Below are positions 12,301 through 25,639 of a stretch of DNA of 64,000 bases, piece by piece. Position numbers and translations under genes: made by a program. The notes under the pieces are model-generated. The model did not search any database and was not told the DNA's origin. It was given only the letters and a program-made list of their open reading frames with translations. This stretch comes from Manis javanica (lineage: Eukaryota > Chordata > Mammalia > Pholidota > Manidae), in contig NC_133157.1 of the NCBI RefSeq assembly GCF_040802235.1, forward strand, positions 26,677,501-26,741,500, in the 5' to 3' direction. Position 1 is the stretch's first letter, and every line of letters starts with the position of its first letter.

Positions 12301-15300
12301 CCTGTTATGCCTGTATATTCTCTTTTTTTCTTGATAAGTCTGACTCAGGTTTATCTATTTTGTTTATTTTCTCTAAGAACCAGCTCTTGGTTTCAGTGAT
12401 TTTTTTCTATTATTTTAGAATTCTCAGTTTTATTAATGTCTTCTCTGATCTTTATTATATCCCTCCTTCTACTAACTTTGGGCCTTTTTGTTCTTCTTTT
12501 TCCAGTTTCACTAACTGTGAATTTTGACTGTTCATTTGGGATTGTTCTTTCTTCTTTAAATAAGCCTTTATTGCTATATACTTTCCTCTTAGAACTGCCT
12601 TCCCTGCATCCCACTGAAGTTGGTGCATTGCACTGTTGTTTTTACTTGTCTCCACATATTGCTTGATCTCTGTTTTAATTTGGTCATTGATCCATTGATT
12701 ATTTATGAGCATGCTGTTAAGTCTCCATGTGTTTGTAAGCCTTTTTGTTATTCTTTGAACAATTTATTTCTAGTTTTATACCTTTGTGGTCTGAGAAGTT
12801 GGTTGGTACAATTTCAGTCTTTTTGAATTTGCTGGGGCTCTTTTTGTGGCCTAGTATATGATCTATTCTTGAAAATGTTCCATGTGCCCTTGAGAACTAT
12901 GTGTATCCTGCTGCTTTTGGGTGAAGTATTCTATAGATGTCTGTTAGGTCCATCTGTTCTAAAATGTTGTTCATTGCCTCTGTGTGCTTACTTATTTTCT
13001 GCCTGGTTGATCTGTCCTTTGGAGTGAGTGGTGTCTTGAACTCTCTAAAATGAATGCATTGCAGTCTGTTTTTCCCTTTATTTCTGTATTTTTTTCATAC
13101 ATGTAGGTGCTCCTGTGTTGGGTGAAATATATTTATAATGGCTACATCCTCTTGTTGCCCTGACCACTGTATCATTATGTAATGTCCTTCTTTGTGTCTG
13201 GTGACTTTCTTTGTTTTGAAGTCTATTTCATCTGATACAAGTACTGCAACATCTGCTCTTTTCTCCCCATTGTTTGCAAGAAGTATCTTTTTTCCATTCC
13301 TTCACTTTTAGTCTGTGTATGTCTTTGGATTTGTAGTGAGTCTCTCATATGCAGCATATAGATGGGTCTTGCATTTTTATCTATTCTTTAACTCTGTGTC
13401 TTTTGATTTGTACATTCAATCCATTAACATTTAGTGTGATTATCACAGATCTGTACTTATTGACATGGCAGTCTTTGGATTTGTGGTTACCAAAGGTTCA
13501 GGGCAGCTTCTTTACTCTGTAGCAGTCTACCTTAACTCAGTTATTACACTCTAATGATTCTTTTTTCCTCCCTTCTTTTTCTTCCTCCTCCAGTCTTTAT
13601 ATGTTAGGTGTCATGTTCTGTACTCTTTGTGTATCCCTTGACTGACCTTGTGGGTAGCTGATTTAAATTTGCATTTGGTTATTATTTAGTTGGTCTACTT
13701 CCATTGCTGTGGTTTTATTTTCTCTGGTGATATCTATTTAGTCTTAGGCACACTTCCATCTAGAGCAGTCTCTTTAAAATACACTGTAGAGAAGGTTTGT
13801 GGGAGGTAAATTCCCTCAATTTTTCCTTATCTGGGAATTTTTTAATTCCTCCTTCAAATTTAAATGATAATCTTGCTGGGTAGAGTATTCTTGGTTTGAG
13901 GCCCTTCTGTTTTATTCCTTTGAATATATCATGCCATTCCCTTCTCGCCTGTAAGATTTCTGCTGAGAAGTCTGATGATAGGCTGATGGGTTTTCCATTG
14001 TAGATTAATTTTTTTCTTTCCCTGGCTTCTTTTAACACTCTGTCCTTATCTTTGATATTTGCCATCTTAATTATTATATGTCTTGGTGTTGTCCTCCTTG
14101 GGTCTCTTTATGAGATATGTGGACTTACATGGCCTGAGAAACTATTTCCTTCCCCAGATTGGGGATGTTTTCAGCAATCATTTCCTCAAAGAGACTTTCT
14201 CTTCCTTTCTCTCTCTCTCTTCTTCCAGTACCCATATAATACAAATATTGTTCTGTTTGGATTTGGCAGAGAGTTGTTCTTATTATTTTTTCATTCCTAG
14301 AGATCATTTCTTTCTGTCTGCCTTAGCTTCTCTGTATTCCTGTTCTATTATTTCTATGCCATTGACTGTCTCCTCCACCTCACCTCATCTGCTTTTAAAT
14401 CCCTCCATTTTTTGTTTCATTTTGGTTATCTACCTCCTGAATTCGTCTCTTAGCTCTTGAGTATTTTTTATAGCTCCACTAGCATGCTTATGACTTTTGT
14501 TTTGAATTCTTTTTCAGGAAAATTGGTGATTTCCATCTCACTGAGCCCTCTTCCTGGTGTTTGAGTGATTTTGGATTGAACAAAGTTATTCTGCCTTTTC
14601 ATAGTCCTGGAGCAGTGGGAGTGGTCGCTGGTGAGTGGTGCGGGTGTAAACTGGGAGGTCAAAGTCCCTTCCTGCTTACCAGTCGCCATGCCTGTCTTTG
14701 CTGTCTGTGCCTGTTAACCGTGTGTGGGGAGCAGCCTCTGGGTAATACCCTAAGCTGCCATTTGTGGGGTGGCCCTTGGTATGGCCTAGGGTGGAGGTCA
14801 CAGGTGAGCAGCACCTGTGTCTGCTTCGAGGACAAAGCCCTTTCATGCCTCCCAGTCTCAGCACCTGTCTCCACTATTGGTGCCAGTCAACTGAGCACAG
14901 TAAGCAACCTCTGGGTCTGGGCCAGTTAGCTGCATGCAGGGAGAAGTTTTTGTGTTAAGCTCTGTTGTAGGCAGAACTGCTCTCTGGCTGGTCTGTAGCA
15001 TTGGCCAGTACAACTGGTTTGTGTATAGGTGCCAGTGGGGAGAAAGGAGTGGAAGGCTGCTTATCGCGGTCAGGGGCCTCGGGGCTGCATTGCTAACCAG
15101 GGGGATAGGGCACCTGAAACTCCTGAAAGTTCCCAGTCTGCTGGGATGAGTGTGCAAGGACAATTTTGTTCCCCTGTTCCTTCTCCTAAATCCTTGCCCC
15201 TTTAAGACTTTTAAAGTGCCTGCTTTTCTTTTGGCCCAGGGCAGCTGGTAGTGGGAACCTGTTTGCACTCTTAGTCTCAGACTTTGCTTTTCAGCCCCTC

Positions 15301-15610
15301 TAATCTTCAGAGCACCATGCAGTATGGGTCTGTGCTCCTGGGGTGGATTTCTAGGGCTGAGTATTTAGCAGTCCTGTGCTTCCACTCTTTTCCTTCTGTC
15401 ATGGACCTGGGGTGAGGGGAGTACTCGGGTCCCACCGGGTCACGGCTTTTACTTTACCCTTTTCCATGAGCTGTTGACTTCTCCCAGATGTAGACTGGCT
15501 GGTGTACTGTTACTTCTGGTCACTCTTTTAGGAATAGTTATATTTGCTGTATTTTCAAAATATATGTTGTTTTGGGAAGAGATTTCCACCACACTACTCA
15601 TGCTGCCATC
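9327..15610 (-). mobile_element. Near full-length antisense L1 retrotransposon (copy 1), inactive
   Basis: On the minus strand this runs from a 5' end at about 15610 ('gatggcagcatgagtag') through a 5' UTR (about 14700-15600), ORF1 (about 13760-14700), ORF2 (about 9700-13450) and a 3' UTR ending near 9327. ORF1 is recognisable by a C-terminal domain frame at 13760-14065 containing ETLQARREW-like SAEILQARREWHDIF and ILYPARLSF. ORF2 frames appear in pieces: 11877-12182 and 11491-11685 carry reverse transcriptase text ([15 protein letters not shown]), 10640-11068 and 9688-10336 the C terminus. Frameshifts and stops separate them all, so it cannot move itself. No clear target-site duplication was found. 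Confidence 0.9.
13760..14065 (-). pseudogene. L1 ORF1p C-terminal fragment (copy 1)
   Basis: Open 101-residue frame within L1 copy 1. It reads NIKDKDRVLKEARERKKLIY and later AEILQARREWHDIFKGIK and PARLSFKFEGGIKKF, the RNA-binding and C-terminal region of L1 ORF1p, the nucleic-acid chaperone that coats L1 RNA. The N-terminal coiled-coil half (to about 14690) is broken by frameshifts. Confidence 0.85.
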
Positions 15611-17566
15611 TTTTTCCCTATTGGTTTTTATAAAATTCACTTATAAGTATTGAGATCTTTCTTCTGATCTTTTCCCCTTCCCTTCTACCTTTCTCCCATT
15701 TTATTATGAATGAAATTAAAGTGTTCATTTTTGCTGTGGTATTTATGTTGTGGTGCCCCACCCAGATTGCCATTCAATGGTTGACGTACTCATTCCCCTA
15801 CTTGCTGGGATTTGGAGCAGCTGATGGTCCACTGCTGTGATCCTCTTTGGAGATTTCCCTCAGCTAGAGAGAGCTGCCTTGCCCGAGGTTTTCACTCCTC
15901 CCTGGGGACAGACTGTCTCCACTGACTCTTCCGTGTAGGGGTACAAAGGTTCTACACCTTAGCCTCAGTTTGGTTTTTCTCTAAAGGACCTTCTCAGTTT
16001 TAGAGATTGTTGTGGGATTGGCTAAGGCTTCTGATGATCCTGGGCTGCAGGAAACTTCCCTTCTGCATGGTCCTCTTCTCTCACTATCTTACTGGTGCTT
16101 CTGATGACACACCCCAGTAAACCTCCAGTGGCAGATCTCCTCTTAGACTGTTTCTGGAAAACCAGCTCCTGACAGTCTTACACAGGTTTTAACCCAATAC
16201 ATTTACTTTTAGTAAGAAAGTCTTGCTCATCTATTACACAAAAACTATAAGAGAAGAACAATGCAAATAAATTCCAATTATTAGCTCAGGTGTACTAATT
16301 TCTGTGGCCATCGTCCTTTGTGTTAACCTGACTAGGGTAATTATGTAGGACCCAGAAAGATTATTTTAGAAGATGGAAACACTGCCCATGCCACTGGATA
16401 TCCTGGTGCCCTTCCTTCAGGATGTCCTCTGCCTAAAGCAAACCTGAAAGCTCCATCCTTGACTTCTCACTCAGAATGAGAATCCTGCTTTAGACATTAT
16501 CCAGAAAAGCTGTGGTCTTTGAACAGTTGACGATCTTCCCTGGGCCACCTATTGGAAAACTCACATGATGAAAACACAAGTGCTATAGGCCCACTTCGGT
16601 TCAAGCTCTCCTTAGCAATTAAAACACCACCAACAAAACAACACCAAAACTATAGCACTTTTAATTTTATTTTAATTTTTATTAATTTTATTCTTCCATA
16701 TATCATTCATGAAAGAAATATAATACCTATTCTGCAAACAGACTATAAATAGGATAAATGTATGTTTAAAAACTGAGATAAAAGGAAACCAGTATTTTGA
16801 AAACAAGCATGTATAACAAATTCTTTCACATTTTCAGAAAGTGTGTCACAATCTCTTCTTGATTGGAGATAAGATCAGACATCAGACATAAGGTTTGCAG
16901 GGACCATACAATTTGTTTTCACTAAGGTCAAGGTATATTATTTTTGTAGCATCTCTAAAGTTGACAATAAAAAAATATGAACTCATTAAAGATAATTTTA
17001 TGTATATTGCACAGTGCCAATTCTTCCTAAGTAGGATAGTAGAAATATGCAATCCAAGAGAGCTCAGACACATCATTTTGGATCTAGCCAGATATTCTTC
17101 CTTTTTTTGTCATGTTATCTAGGCCTTAATCTTATCTACTCTAATGGAACTTTCCCTGTCTCTATGTTAGAAAATGGCTTTCATGGCTAATCTTCATATT
17201 TCATCATTAGTGAGATTATTCTACTTCCAAGGCCTCAGCTTCTCAAAATATTATTGCTGACATAGTTCATATGGACAGATGCTACTATACAGCTCTGTGA
17301 GGTAGCAAAAGGGTGACTCTTAAGTGGCAGCATTTGATTCACCATAGCTCTAGCTATAACTTTTATTTTCTGTTTTCTACACATACATTTCAAATCTTGC
17401 AGGTGGTTTGCTTCTTCTCAAATTCCCTAGTGCATCTGAATATACTCAAATAATACTATTACCCAGTATATCATTTAATAGAAAAAATGAAGATACGTAT
17501 TAAATTAAAGAGGTGAAACAAAACACCAGAGTAATTATAGATAGAATATATGATGAAAAAAATTTT
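15611..17566. other. Spacer between two antisense L1 insertions
   Basis: No gene or splice-site pair stands out. 15.7-16.2 kb has moderate GC and may be an old LTR or DNA-transposon remnant that I cannot name. 16.6-17.5 kb is AT-rich and unassigned. Confidence 0.4.
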
Positions 17567-17581
17567 AGACAATTCAATTTT
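17567..17581. repeat. Target-site duplication, left copy
   Basis: The 15 bases agacaattcaatttt occur here, immediately before the L1 3' end, and again at 27135-27149 immediately after the L1 5' end. An exact pair flanking a 9.55-kb L1 block marks one original integration. Confidence 0.9.
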
Positions 17582-18071
17582 TTATTGTTTTGGTATCGTT
17601 AATCTAAAATTACATGAGGAACATTATATTCACCAGACTCCCCACATCACCAAGTCCCCCCACAAACCTCATTTACAGTCCTGTCCATCAGTGTAGTAAG
17701 ATGCTGCAAAATCACTACTTGTCTTCTCTGTGTTGCACAGCCTTCCCCATTCCCCCCCAACATTATACATGCCAATCTTATTGCCACCTTTCTTTCTCCC
17801 CCTGTTATCCCATCCTGCCCACCCATCCTCCCCAGTCACTTTCCCTTTGGTGACTATTAGTCCATTTTTGGGTTCTGTGAGTTTGCTGCTGTTTTGTTCC
17901 TTTAGTTATTGCTTTCTTCTTATGGTCCACAGATGATGGAAATCATTTGGTACTTGACTTTCTCCACCTGCTTATTTCACTGAACATAATACCCTCTAGC
18001 TCCATCCATGTTGTTGCAAATTGTAGGCTTTGTTTTCTTCCTATGGCTGAATAATATTCCATTGTGTATAC

Positions 18072-21000
18072 CTACCACATCTTCTTTATCCATTCATGTA
18101 CTGATGGACACTTAGGTTGCTTCCAGTTCTTGGCTACTGTAAATACTGCTGAGATAAACATAGGGGTGCATATGTCCTTTTCAAACTGGGCTGCTGCATT
18201 CTTAAGGTAAATTCCTAGAAGTGGAATTCCTGGGTCAAATGGTATTTCTATTTTGAGCTTTTTGAGGAACCTCCATAGTGCTTTCCACAATGGTTGAACT
18301 AGTTTACATTCCCACCAGCAGTGTATAAGGGTGCCCCTTTCTCCACAACCTCACCAACATTTGTCGTTGTTTGTCTTTTGGATAGTGGCGATCCTTACTG
18401 GTGTGAGGTAATATCTCATTGTGGTTTTAATTTGTATTTCTCTGATGACAAGCGATGTGGAGCATCTTTTCATGTGTCTGTTGGCCATCTGAATTTCTTC
18501 TTGAGAGAACTGTCTATTCAGCTCCTCTGCCCATTTTTTAATTGGATTATTTGCTTTTTGTTTATTGAGGTGTGTGAGCTCTTAATATATTTTGCATGTC
18601 AACCCTTTATCGGATCTGTCATTTATGAATATATTCTCCCATACTGTAGGATACCTTTTTGTTCAATTGATGGTGTCCTTTGCTTTACAGAAGCTTTTCA
18701 GCTTGATATAGTACCACTTGTTCATTTTTGCTTTTGTTTCCCTTGCCTGGGGAGATATGTTCATGAAGAAGTCACTCATGTTTATGTCCATGAGATTTTT
18801 GCCTATGTTTTTTTCTAAGAGTTTTATGGTTTCATGACTTACATTCAGGTCTTTGATCCATTTCTAATTTACTTTTGTGTATGAGGTTAGACAGTGATTC
18901 AGTTACATTCTCTTACATGTAGGTGTCCAGTTTTGCCAGCACGATCTGTTGAAGAGACAGTCATTTCCCCATTGTATGTCCACGGCTCCTTTATCATACA
19001 TTAATTGACTATATGTTTGGGTTAATGTCTCGAGTCTCTATTCTGTTCCACTGGTCTGTGGGTCTGTTCTTGTGCCAGTACCAAATTGTCTTGATTACTG
19101 GAGCTTTGTAGTAGAGCTTGAAGTTGGGGAGTGAGATCCCCCCCACTTTATTCTTCCTTCTCAGGATTGCTTTGACTATTCAGGGTCCCTGGTGTTTCCA
19201 TATGAATTTTTGAACTATTTGTTCCAGTTCATTGAAGAATGCTGTTGGTAATTTGATAGGGATTGCATCGAATCTGCATATTGCTTTGGGCAGGATGGCC
19301 ATTTTGATGATACTAATTCTTCCTAGCCAGGAGCAGGGGATGGGTTTCGATTTGTTAGTGTGCTCTTTAATTTCTCTTAAGAGTGTCTTGTAGTTTTCAG
19401 GGTATAGGTCTTTCACTTCCTTGGTTAGGTTTATTCCTAGGTATTTTATTCTTTTTGATGCAATTGTGAATGGAATTGTTTTCCTGATTTCTCTTTCTAT
19501 TAGTTCATTGTTAGTGTATAGGAAAGCCAGATTTCTGTGTGTTAATTTTGTATCCTGCAACTTTGCTGTATTCCAGTATCAGTTCTAGTAGTTTTGGAGT
19601 GGAGTCTTTGGGGTTTTTTATGTACAATGTCATGTCATCTGCAAACAGTGACAGTTAAACTTCCTCTTTACTGATCTGGATTCCTTGTATTTCTTTGTTT
19701 TGTCTAATTGCTGTGGCTAGGACCTCCAGTACTATGTTGAATAACAGTGGGGAGAGTGGGCATCCCTGCCTTGTTCCCGATCGCAGAGGAAAGCTTTCAG
19801 CTTCTCGCTGTTCAGTATAATGCTGGCTGTGGGTTTATCATATATGGCCTTTATTACGTTGAGGTACTTGCCCTCTATACCCATTTTTCTGAGACTTTTT
19901 ATCATGAATGGATGTTGAATTTTGTCGAATGCTTTTTCAGCATCTATGGAGAAGACCATGTGGCTTTTGTCCTTTTTGTTGATGTGGTGGATGATGTTGA
20001 TGGATTTTCTAATGTTGTGCCATCCTTGCATCCCTGGGATGAATCCCACTTGGTCATGGTGTATGATCCTTTTGATGTATTTTTGAATTCGGTTTGCTAA
20101 TATTTTGTTAAGTATTTTTGCATCTATATTCATCAGGGATATTGGTCTGTAGTTTTCTTTTTTGGTGGGGTCTTTGCCTGGTTTTGGTATTAGGATGACG
20201 TAGGCTTCATAGAATGAGTTTGGGAGTATTCCCTCCTCTTCTATTTTTTGGAACACTTTAAGGAAATGGGTATTATGTCTTCTCTGGATCTCTGATAAAA
20301 TTCTGAGGTAAATCCATCTGTCCTGGAGGTTTTGTTCTTGGGTAGTTTTTTGATTACCGCTTCAATTTCATTGCTGATAATTGGTCTGTTTAGATTTTCT
20401 GTTTCTTTCTGGGTCAGTCTTGGAAGGTTGTATCTTTCTAAGAAGTTGTCCAGCTTGTTAGCATATAGGTTTTCATAGTATTCTCTAATATTTCTTTTAT
20501 TTCTATGGGGTCTGTCGTGATTTTTCCTTTCTCATTTCTGGTTCTGTTGATGTGTGTTGACTCTCTTTTTCTCTTAATAAGTCTGGATAGAGGCTTACCT
20601 ATTACGTGTATTTTCTCGAAGAACCAGCTCTTGGTTTCATTGATTTTTTCTATTGTATTCTTCTCTATTTTATTTATTTCTTCTCTAATCTTTATTATGT
20701 CCCTCTGTCTGCTGACCTTAGGCTTCATTTGTTCTTCTTTTTCCAAATTTCGATAATTGTGACATTAGACTATTCATTTGGGTTTGTTCTTCCTCCTTTA
20801 AATATGCCTGGATTGCTATATGCTTTTCTCTTAAGACTGCTTTTGCTGCATTCCACAGAAGTTTGGGTTTTGTATTGTTGTCGTTTGTTTCCATATATTG
20901 CTGGATCTCCATTTTAATTTAGTCATTGATCCATTGATTATTTAGGAGCATGTTGTTAAGCCTCCATGTGTTTGTGAGCCTTTTTGCTTTCTTTGTACAG

Positions 21001-21738
21001 TTTATTTCTAGTTTTATGCCTTTGTGGTCTGAGAAGTTGATTGGTAGGATTTCACTCTTTTGGAATTTACTGAGGCTCTTTTTGTGGCTATGTACGTGGT
21101 CTATTATGGAGATTTTTCCATGTACACTTGAGAAGAATGTGTATCCTGTTGCTTTTGGATGTAGAGTTCTATAGATGTCTATTAGGTCCATCTGTTCTAG
21201 TGTGTTGTTCAGTGCCTCTGTGTCCTTACTTATTTTCTGTCTGGTGGATCTGTCCTTTGGAGTGAGTGGTGTGTTAAAGTCTCCCAAAATGAATGCATTG
21301 CATTCTATTTCCTTCTTTAATATCTGTTAGTATTTGTTTCACACATATTGGTGCTCCTGTATTGGGTACATATATGTTTATAATGGTTATACCCTCTTGT
21401 TGGACTGAGCCCTTTATCATTATGTAGTGTCCTTCTTTATCTCTTGTTACTTTCTTTGTTTTGAAGTCTATTTTGTCAGATGCTAGTATTGCAACACCTG
21501 CTTTTTTCTCCCTATTGTTTGCATGAAATATCTTTTTCCATTCCTTGACTTTTAATCTGTTCATGTCTTTGTGTTTGAGGTGAGTCTCTTTTAAGCAGCA
21601 TATAGATGGGTCTTGCTTTTTTATCCATTCTATTACTCTGTGTCTTTTGATTGGTGCATACAGTCCATTTACATTTAGGGTGTCTATTGAAAGATATGTA
21701 CTTATTGCCACTGCAGGCTTTAGTTTCGTGGTTACCAA
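18072..21738 (-). pseudogene. L1 ORF2 remnant (3' complete copy of the composite)
   Basis: Broken ORF2 of the composite L1. 21274-21738 is the apurinic/apyrimidinic endonuclease start (LNVNGLYAPIKRHRVIEWIK, ICCLKETHL). 20919-21287 continues the endonuclease (MGDFNTPL, IDHVHSHKKS). 19732-20256 is reverse transcriptase ([45 protein letters not shown]). 19180-19560 and 18072-18290 are the C-terminal part. Frames change between these pieces. Confidence 0.85.
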
Positions 21739-22017
21739 AGGTTCAAGGTTAGCCTCTTTAGTATCTTACTGCCTAAGTTAGCTCGCTTATTGAGCTGTTA
21801 TATACACTGTCTGGAGATTCTTTTCTTCTATCCCTTCTTATTCCTCCTCCTCCATTCTTCATATGTTGGGTGTTTTGTTCTGTGCTCTTTTTAGGAGTGC
21901 TCCCATCTAGAGCAGTCCCTGTAAGATGCCCTGTAGAGGTGGTTTGTGGGAGGCAAATTCCCTCAACTTTTGCTTGTCTGGAAATTGTTTAATCCCTCCT
22001 TCATATTTAAATGATTA

Positions 22018-22212
22018 TCATGCTGGATACAGTATCCTTGGTTCAAGGCCCTTATGTTTCATTGCATTAAATATATCATGCCATTCTCGTCTGGCCTGTA
22101 ATGTTTCTGTTGAGAAGTCTGATGATAGCCTGATGGGTTTTTCTTTGTAGGTGAACTTTTCTCTCTCTCTGGCTGCCTTTAATACTCTGTCCTTGTCCTT
22201 GATCTTTGCCAT
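22018..22212 (-). pseudogene. L1 ORF1p C-terminal fragment (inner copy)
   Basis: The frame reads MAKIKDKDRVLKAAREREKF and then FSTETLQARREWHDIFNAMK, the C-terminal region of L1 ORF1p. It belongs to the inner 5' half of the composite L1. Confidence 0.85.
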
Positions 22213-24466
22213 TTTAATTATTATGTGTCTTGGTGTTGTGTTCCTTGGGTCCCTTCTGTTGGGAGTTCTGTGTACTTCCGTAGTCTGAGCAACTATTTTC
22301 TCCCCCAGTTTGGGGAAGTTCTCAGCAATTATTTATTAGAAGACGCTTTCTATCCCTTTTTCTCTCTCTTCTTCTTCTGGTACCCCTACAATGCAGATAT
22401 TGTTCTTTTTGGGTTGGTCACACAGTTCTCTTAATATTTTTTCATTCCTGGAGATCCTTTTATCTCTCTCTGCATCAGCTTCTATGTGTTCTTGTTCTCT
22501 GGTTTGTATTCCATCAATAGCCTCTTACATCTTATCCATTCTGCTTATAAATCCTTCCAGAGACTGTTTCACTTATGTAATCTCCCTCCGGATATCATCC
22601 CTTAGCTCTTATATATTTTTCTGCAGCTCCATCAGCATGTTTATGATTTTTACTTTGAATTCTTTTTCAGGAAGACTGGTTATCTCCTTCTCTGGGGTTG
22701 TGATTTTGGTCTGTATCAAATTCTTCTGCCTTTTCATGGCAATAGAGATAGTTTGTGGAGCTGGCACAAATGATGGCTGGGAGAAAGTCCGTTCTTGTTG
22801 GTTTATGGCCTTCCTCTCCTGGGAGAACAGTGACCTCTAGCAGCTTATGCTGGGCAGCTGCACACAAATGAGGCTTCTGATTCTTGCCTGGCTGCTATGG
22901 AGTTTAGCTCCATGGTTGCTGTGGGTCTGGCCTACCTTGGGCTGCTGCTATGATATGGCGGAGTCACGTCAGAGGGGAAACGGTCAGGAGGCTATTTATC
23001 TCTGTGAGGGGCTTCCGAGCTGCCCTGCTGCCCAAGTGGTTACAGTACCCAGAGTTCCCCTGGATTCTCAGCTGCTGGGCTGTGTCCCGGAACACTTCCG
23101 TCCAGCTGTGGGGTCCCTGTCCCTTTAAGACTTTCAAAAAGCACTTGCTTTTCTTTGTACCAGGGGCACCGGCTGCGGGGACCTGCTCACAGGTCTTACT
23201 GTCCTGTTTCTCTGGTTTCCAGCACCCCACTTACGCACTGTGTGTCTGCTCTGTTGTGCGGATGGCTAGGGCTGAGTTTTTAGCAGTCCTCCACCCCCTC
23301 TCCCTCCCCACTCTGACTCCTCTCCTCCCGATGGGAGCTGGGGTGAGGGGCGCTTGGGTCCCGCTGGGCCATGGCTTGTATCTTACCCCCCATCACAAGG
23401 CGCTGGGTTCTTGCAGGTGTGGATGTAGTCTGGCTGGTGTCCTGTGTCTTCTGGTCTCTCTTTTAGGAAGAGTTGTCTTTGTTGTATTTTCAAAAATGTA
23501 TGTGATTTGGAGAGGAGATTTCCACTGCTCTACTCATGCTGCCATTTGGCTCTGCACTCTTGGGTAGTTTATTGATTACCAATTCAATTTCTATGCTGGT
23601 AATTGTTTAGATTTTCTGTTTCTTCTTTGATCAGTCTTGGAAGGTTGTATTTTTCTAGGAAGTTGTCCATTTCTTCTAGGTTTTGCAGCTTGTTAGCATA
23701 TCGATTTTCATAGTATTCTCTAATAAATTTTTGTATTTCTGTGGGGTCCTTCATGATTTTTCCTTTCTCATTTCTGATTCTGTTGGTGTGTGTAGATTCT
23801 CTTTTTCTCTTACTAAGTCTGGCTAGGGGCCTACATATTTTGTTTATTATTTCAAAGAACCAGCTCTTTGTTTTATTGATTTTTATCTATTCTTTTATTC
23901 TTCTCAATTTTATTTATTTCTTCTCTGATCTTTATTATGTCCCTCCTTCTACTTACTTTGGGCCTCATTTGTTCTTCTTTTTCCATTTTCAATTATTGTG
24001 ACTTTTGACTATTCATTTGGGATTGTTCTCCCCTCTTTAAATAGGTCTGGATTGCTATATACTCTCTTCTTAGTACTGACTTCGCTGTGTCCCACAGAAG
24101 TTGGGGCTTTGTGTTGTTGTCATTTGTCTCTATGTATTGCTTGATCTCTGTTTTAATTTGCTCATTAATCCATTGATTATTTATAAGCATGTTGTTAAGC
24201 CTCCATGTGTTTGTGAGCTTTTTTGTTTTCTTTGTACAATTTATTTCTAGTTTTATACCTTTGGGGTCTGAGAAGTTGGTTGGTAGAATTTCCATCTTTT
24301 TGAATTTACTGAGGCTCTTTTTGTGGCACAGTATGTCGTCTATTCTGGAAAATGTTCCACGTGCACTTGAGAAGAATGTGTATCCTGCTGCTTTTGGGTG
24401 TAAAGTTCTGTAGATGTCTGTTAAGTCAATCTGTTCTAGTGTGTTTTGTTCAGTGTGTCTGTGTCC

Positions 24467-24952
24467 TTACTTATTTTCTGTCTGGTGGGTATGTCCTTCA
24501 GAGTGAGTGGTGTGTTGAAGTCTCCTAGAACAAATGTATTGCATTCTATTTCCTACTTTAATTATGTTAGTATTTGTTTCATATATGCTGGTGCTCCTGT
24601 ATTGGATGCATATATATTTATAATGATTATATCTTCTTTTTGTACTGACCCCTTTATCATTATCTAATGTCCTTTTTTTATATCTTTTTACTTTCTTTGT
24701 TTTGAAGTCTATTTTATCTGATTCTAGTACTGCTACCCCTCCTTTTTTCTCCCTATTGTTTTCATGAAACATCTTTTTCTGTCCCTTGACATTTAGTCTG
24801 TGTATGTCTTTGGTTTTGAGGCAAGTCTCTTGTAAGCAGCATATAGGTGGGTCTTGCTTTTTTATCCATTCTGCTACTATGTGTCTTTTGATTGGTGCAT
24901 TCAGTCCATTTACATGTTGGGTGATCACTGAAAGATATGTACTTATTGCCAT
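24467..24952 (-). pseudogene. L1 ORF2 endonuclease fragment (outer 5' half)
   Basis: A second endonuclease start inside the same L1 block: HVNGLNAPIKRHIVAEWIKK, ICCLQETCL and REKKGGVAVLESDKIDF. It lies about 3.2 kb from its equivalent at 21274-21738 and demonstrates the duplicated 5' half. Confidence 0.85.
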
Positions 24953-25369
24953 TGCAGGCTTTAGATTCTTGGTTACCAGAGGTTCAAGGTTAGCTTCTCT
25001 ACTATCTAGCCTTATAACTTAACTCTCTTGTTAAGCTATTATAAACACAGTCTAATGATTCTTTATTTCTCTCCCTTCTTATTCCTCCTCCTCCATACTT
25101 TTTATGTTAGGTGTTTTGTTCTGTACTCTTTTGTGTTTACTTTGACTGCTTTTGTGAGTAGTTGATTTTATTTTTTGTTTTTATTTAGTATTTGGTTGGT
25201 CTGCTTTCTTTGCTGTGATTTTATTTTTTCTGGTGACATCTATTAGCCTTAGGAGTGCTTCCATCTAGAACAGTCCCTCTTCAATACCGGTTGGAGGTGG
25301 TTTGTGGGAGGCAAATTCCCTCAACTTTTGTTTGTCTGGGAATTGTTTAATCCCTCCTTCATATTTAAA

Positions 25370-25639
25370 TTATAATTGTGCTGGATACAGTATTCTTGGT
25401 TCAAGGCCCTTATGTTTCATTGCATTAAATATATCATGCCATTCTCTTCTGGCCTGTAATGTTTCTGTTGAGAAGTCTGATGATAGCCTGATGGGTTTTC
25501 CTTTGTAGGTGATGTTTTTTCTCTCTCTGGCTGCCTTTAATACTTTGTCCTTGTCTTTGATCTTTGCCATTTTAGTTATTATATGTCTTGGTGTTGTCCT
25601 CCTTGGATTCCTTGTGTTGGGAGTTCTGTGGGCCTCCAT
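25370..25639 (-). pseudogene. L1 ORF1p C-terminal fragment (outer 5' half)
   Basis: The frame reads TPRHIITKMAKIKDKDKVLK and FSTETLQARREWHDIFNAMK, again ORF1p. It is near-identical in layout to the fragment at 22018-22212, confirming two ORF1 regions in one insertion block. Confidence 0.85.
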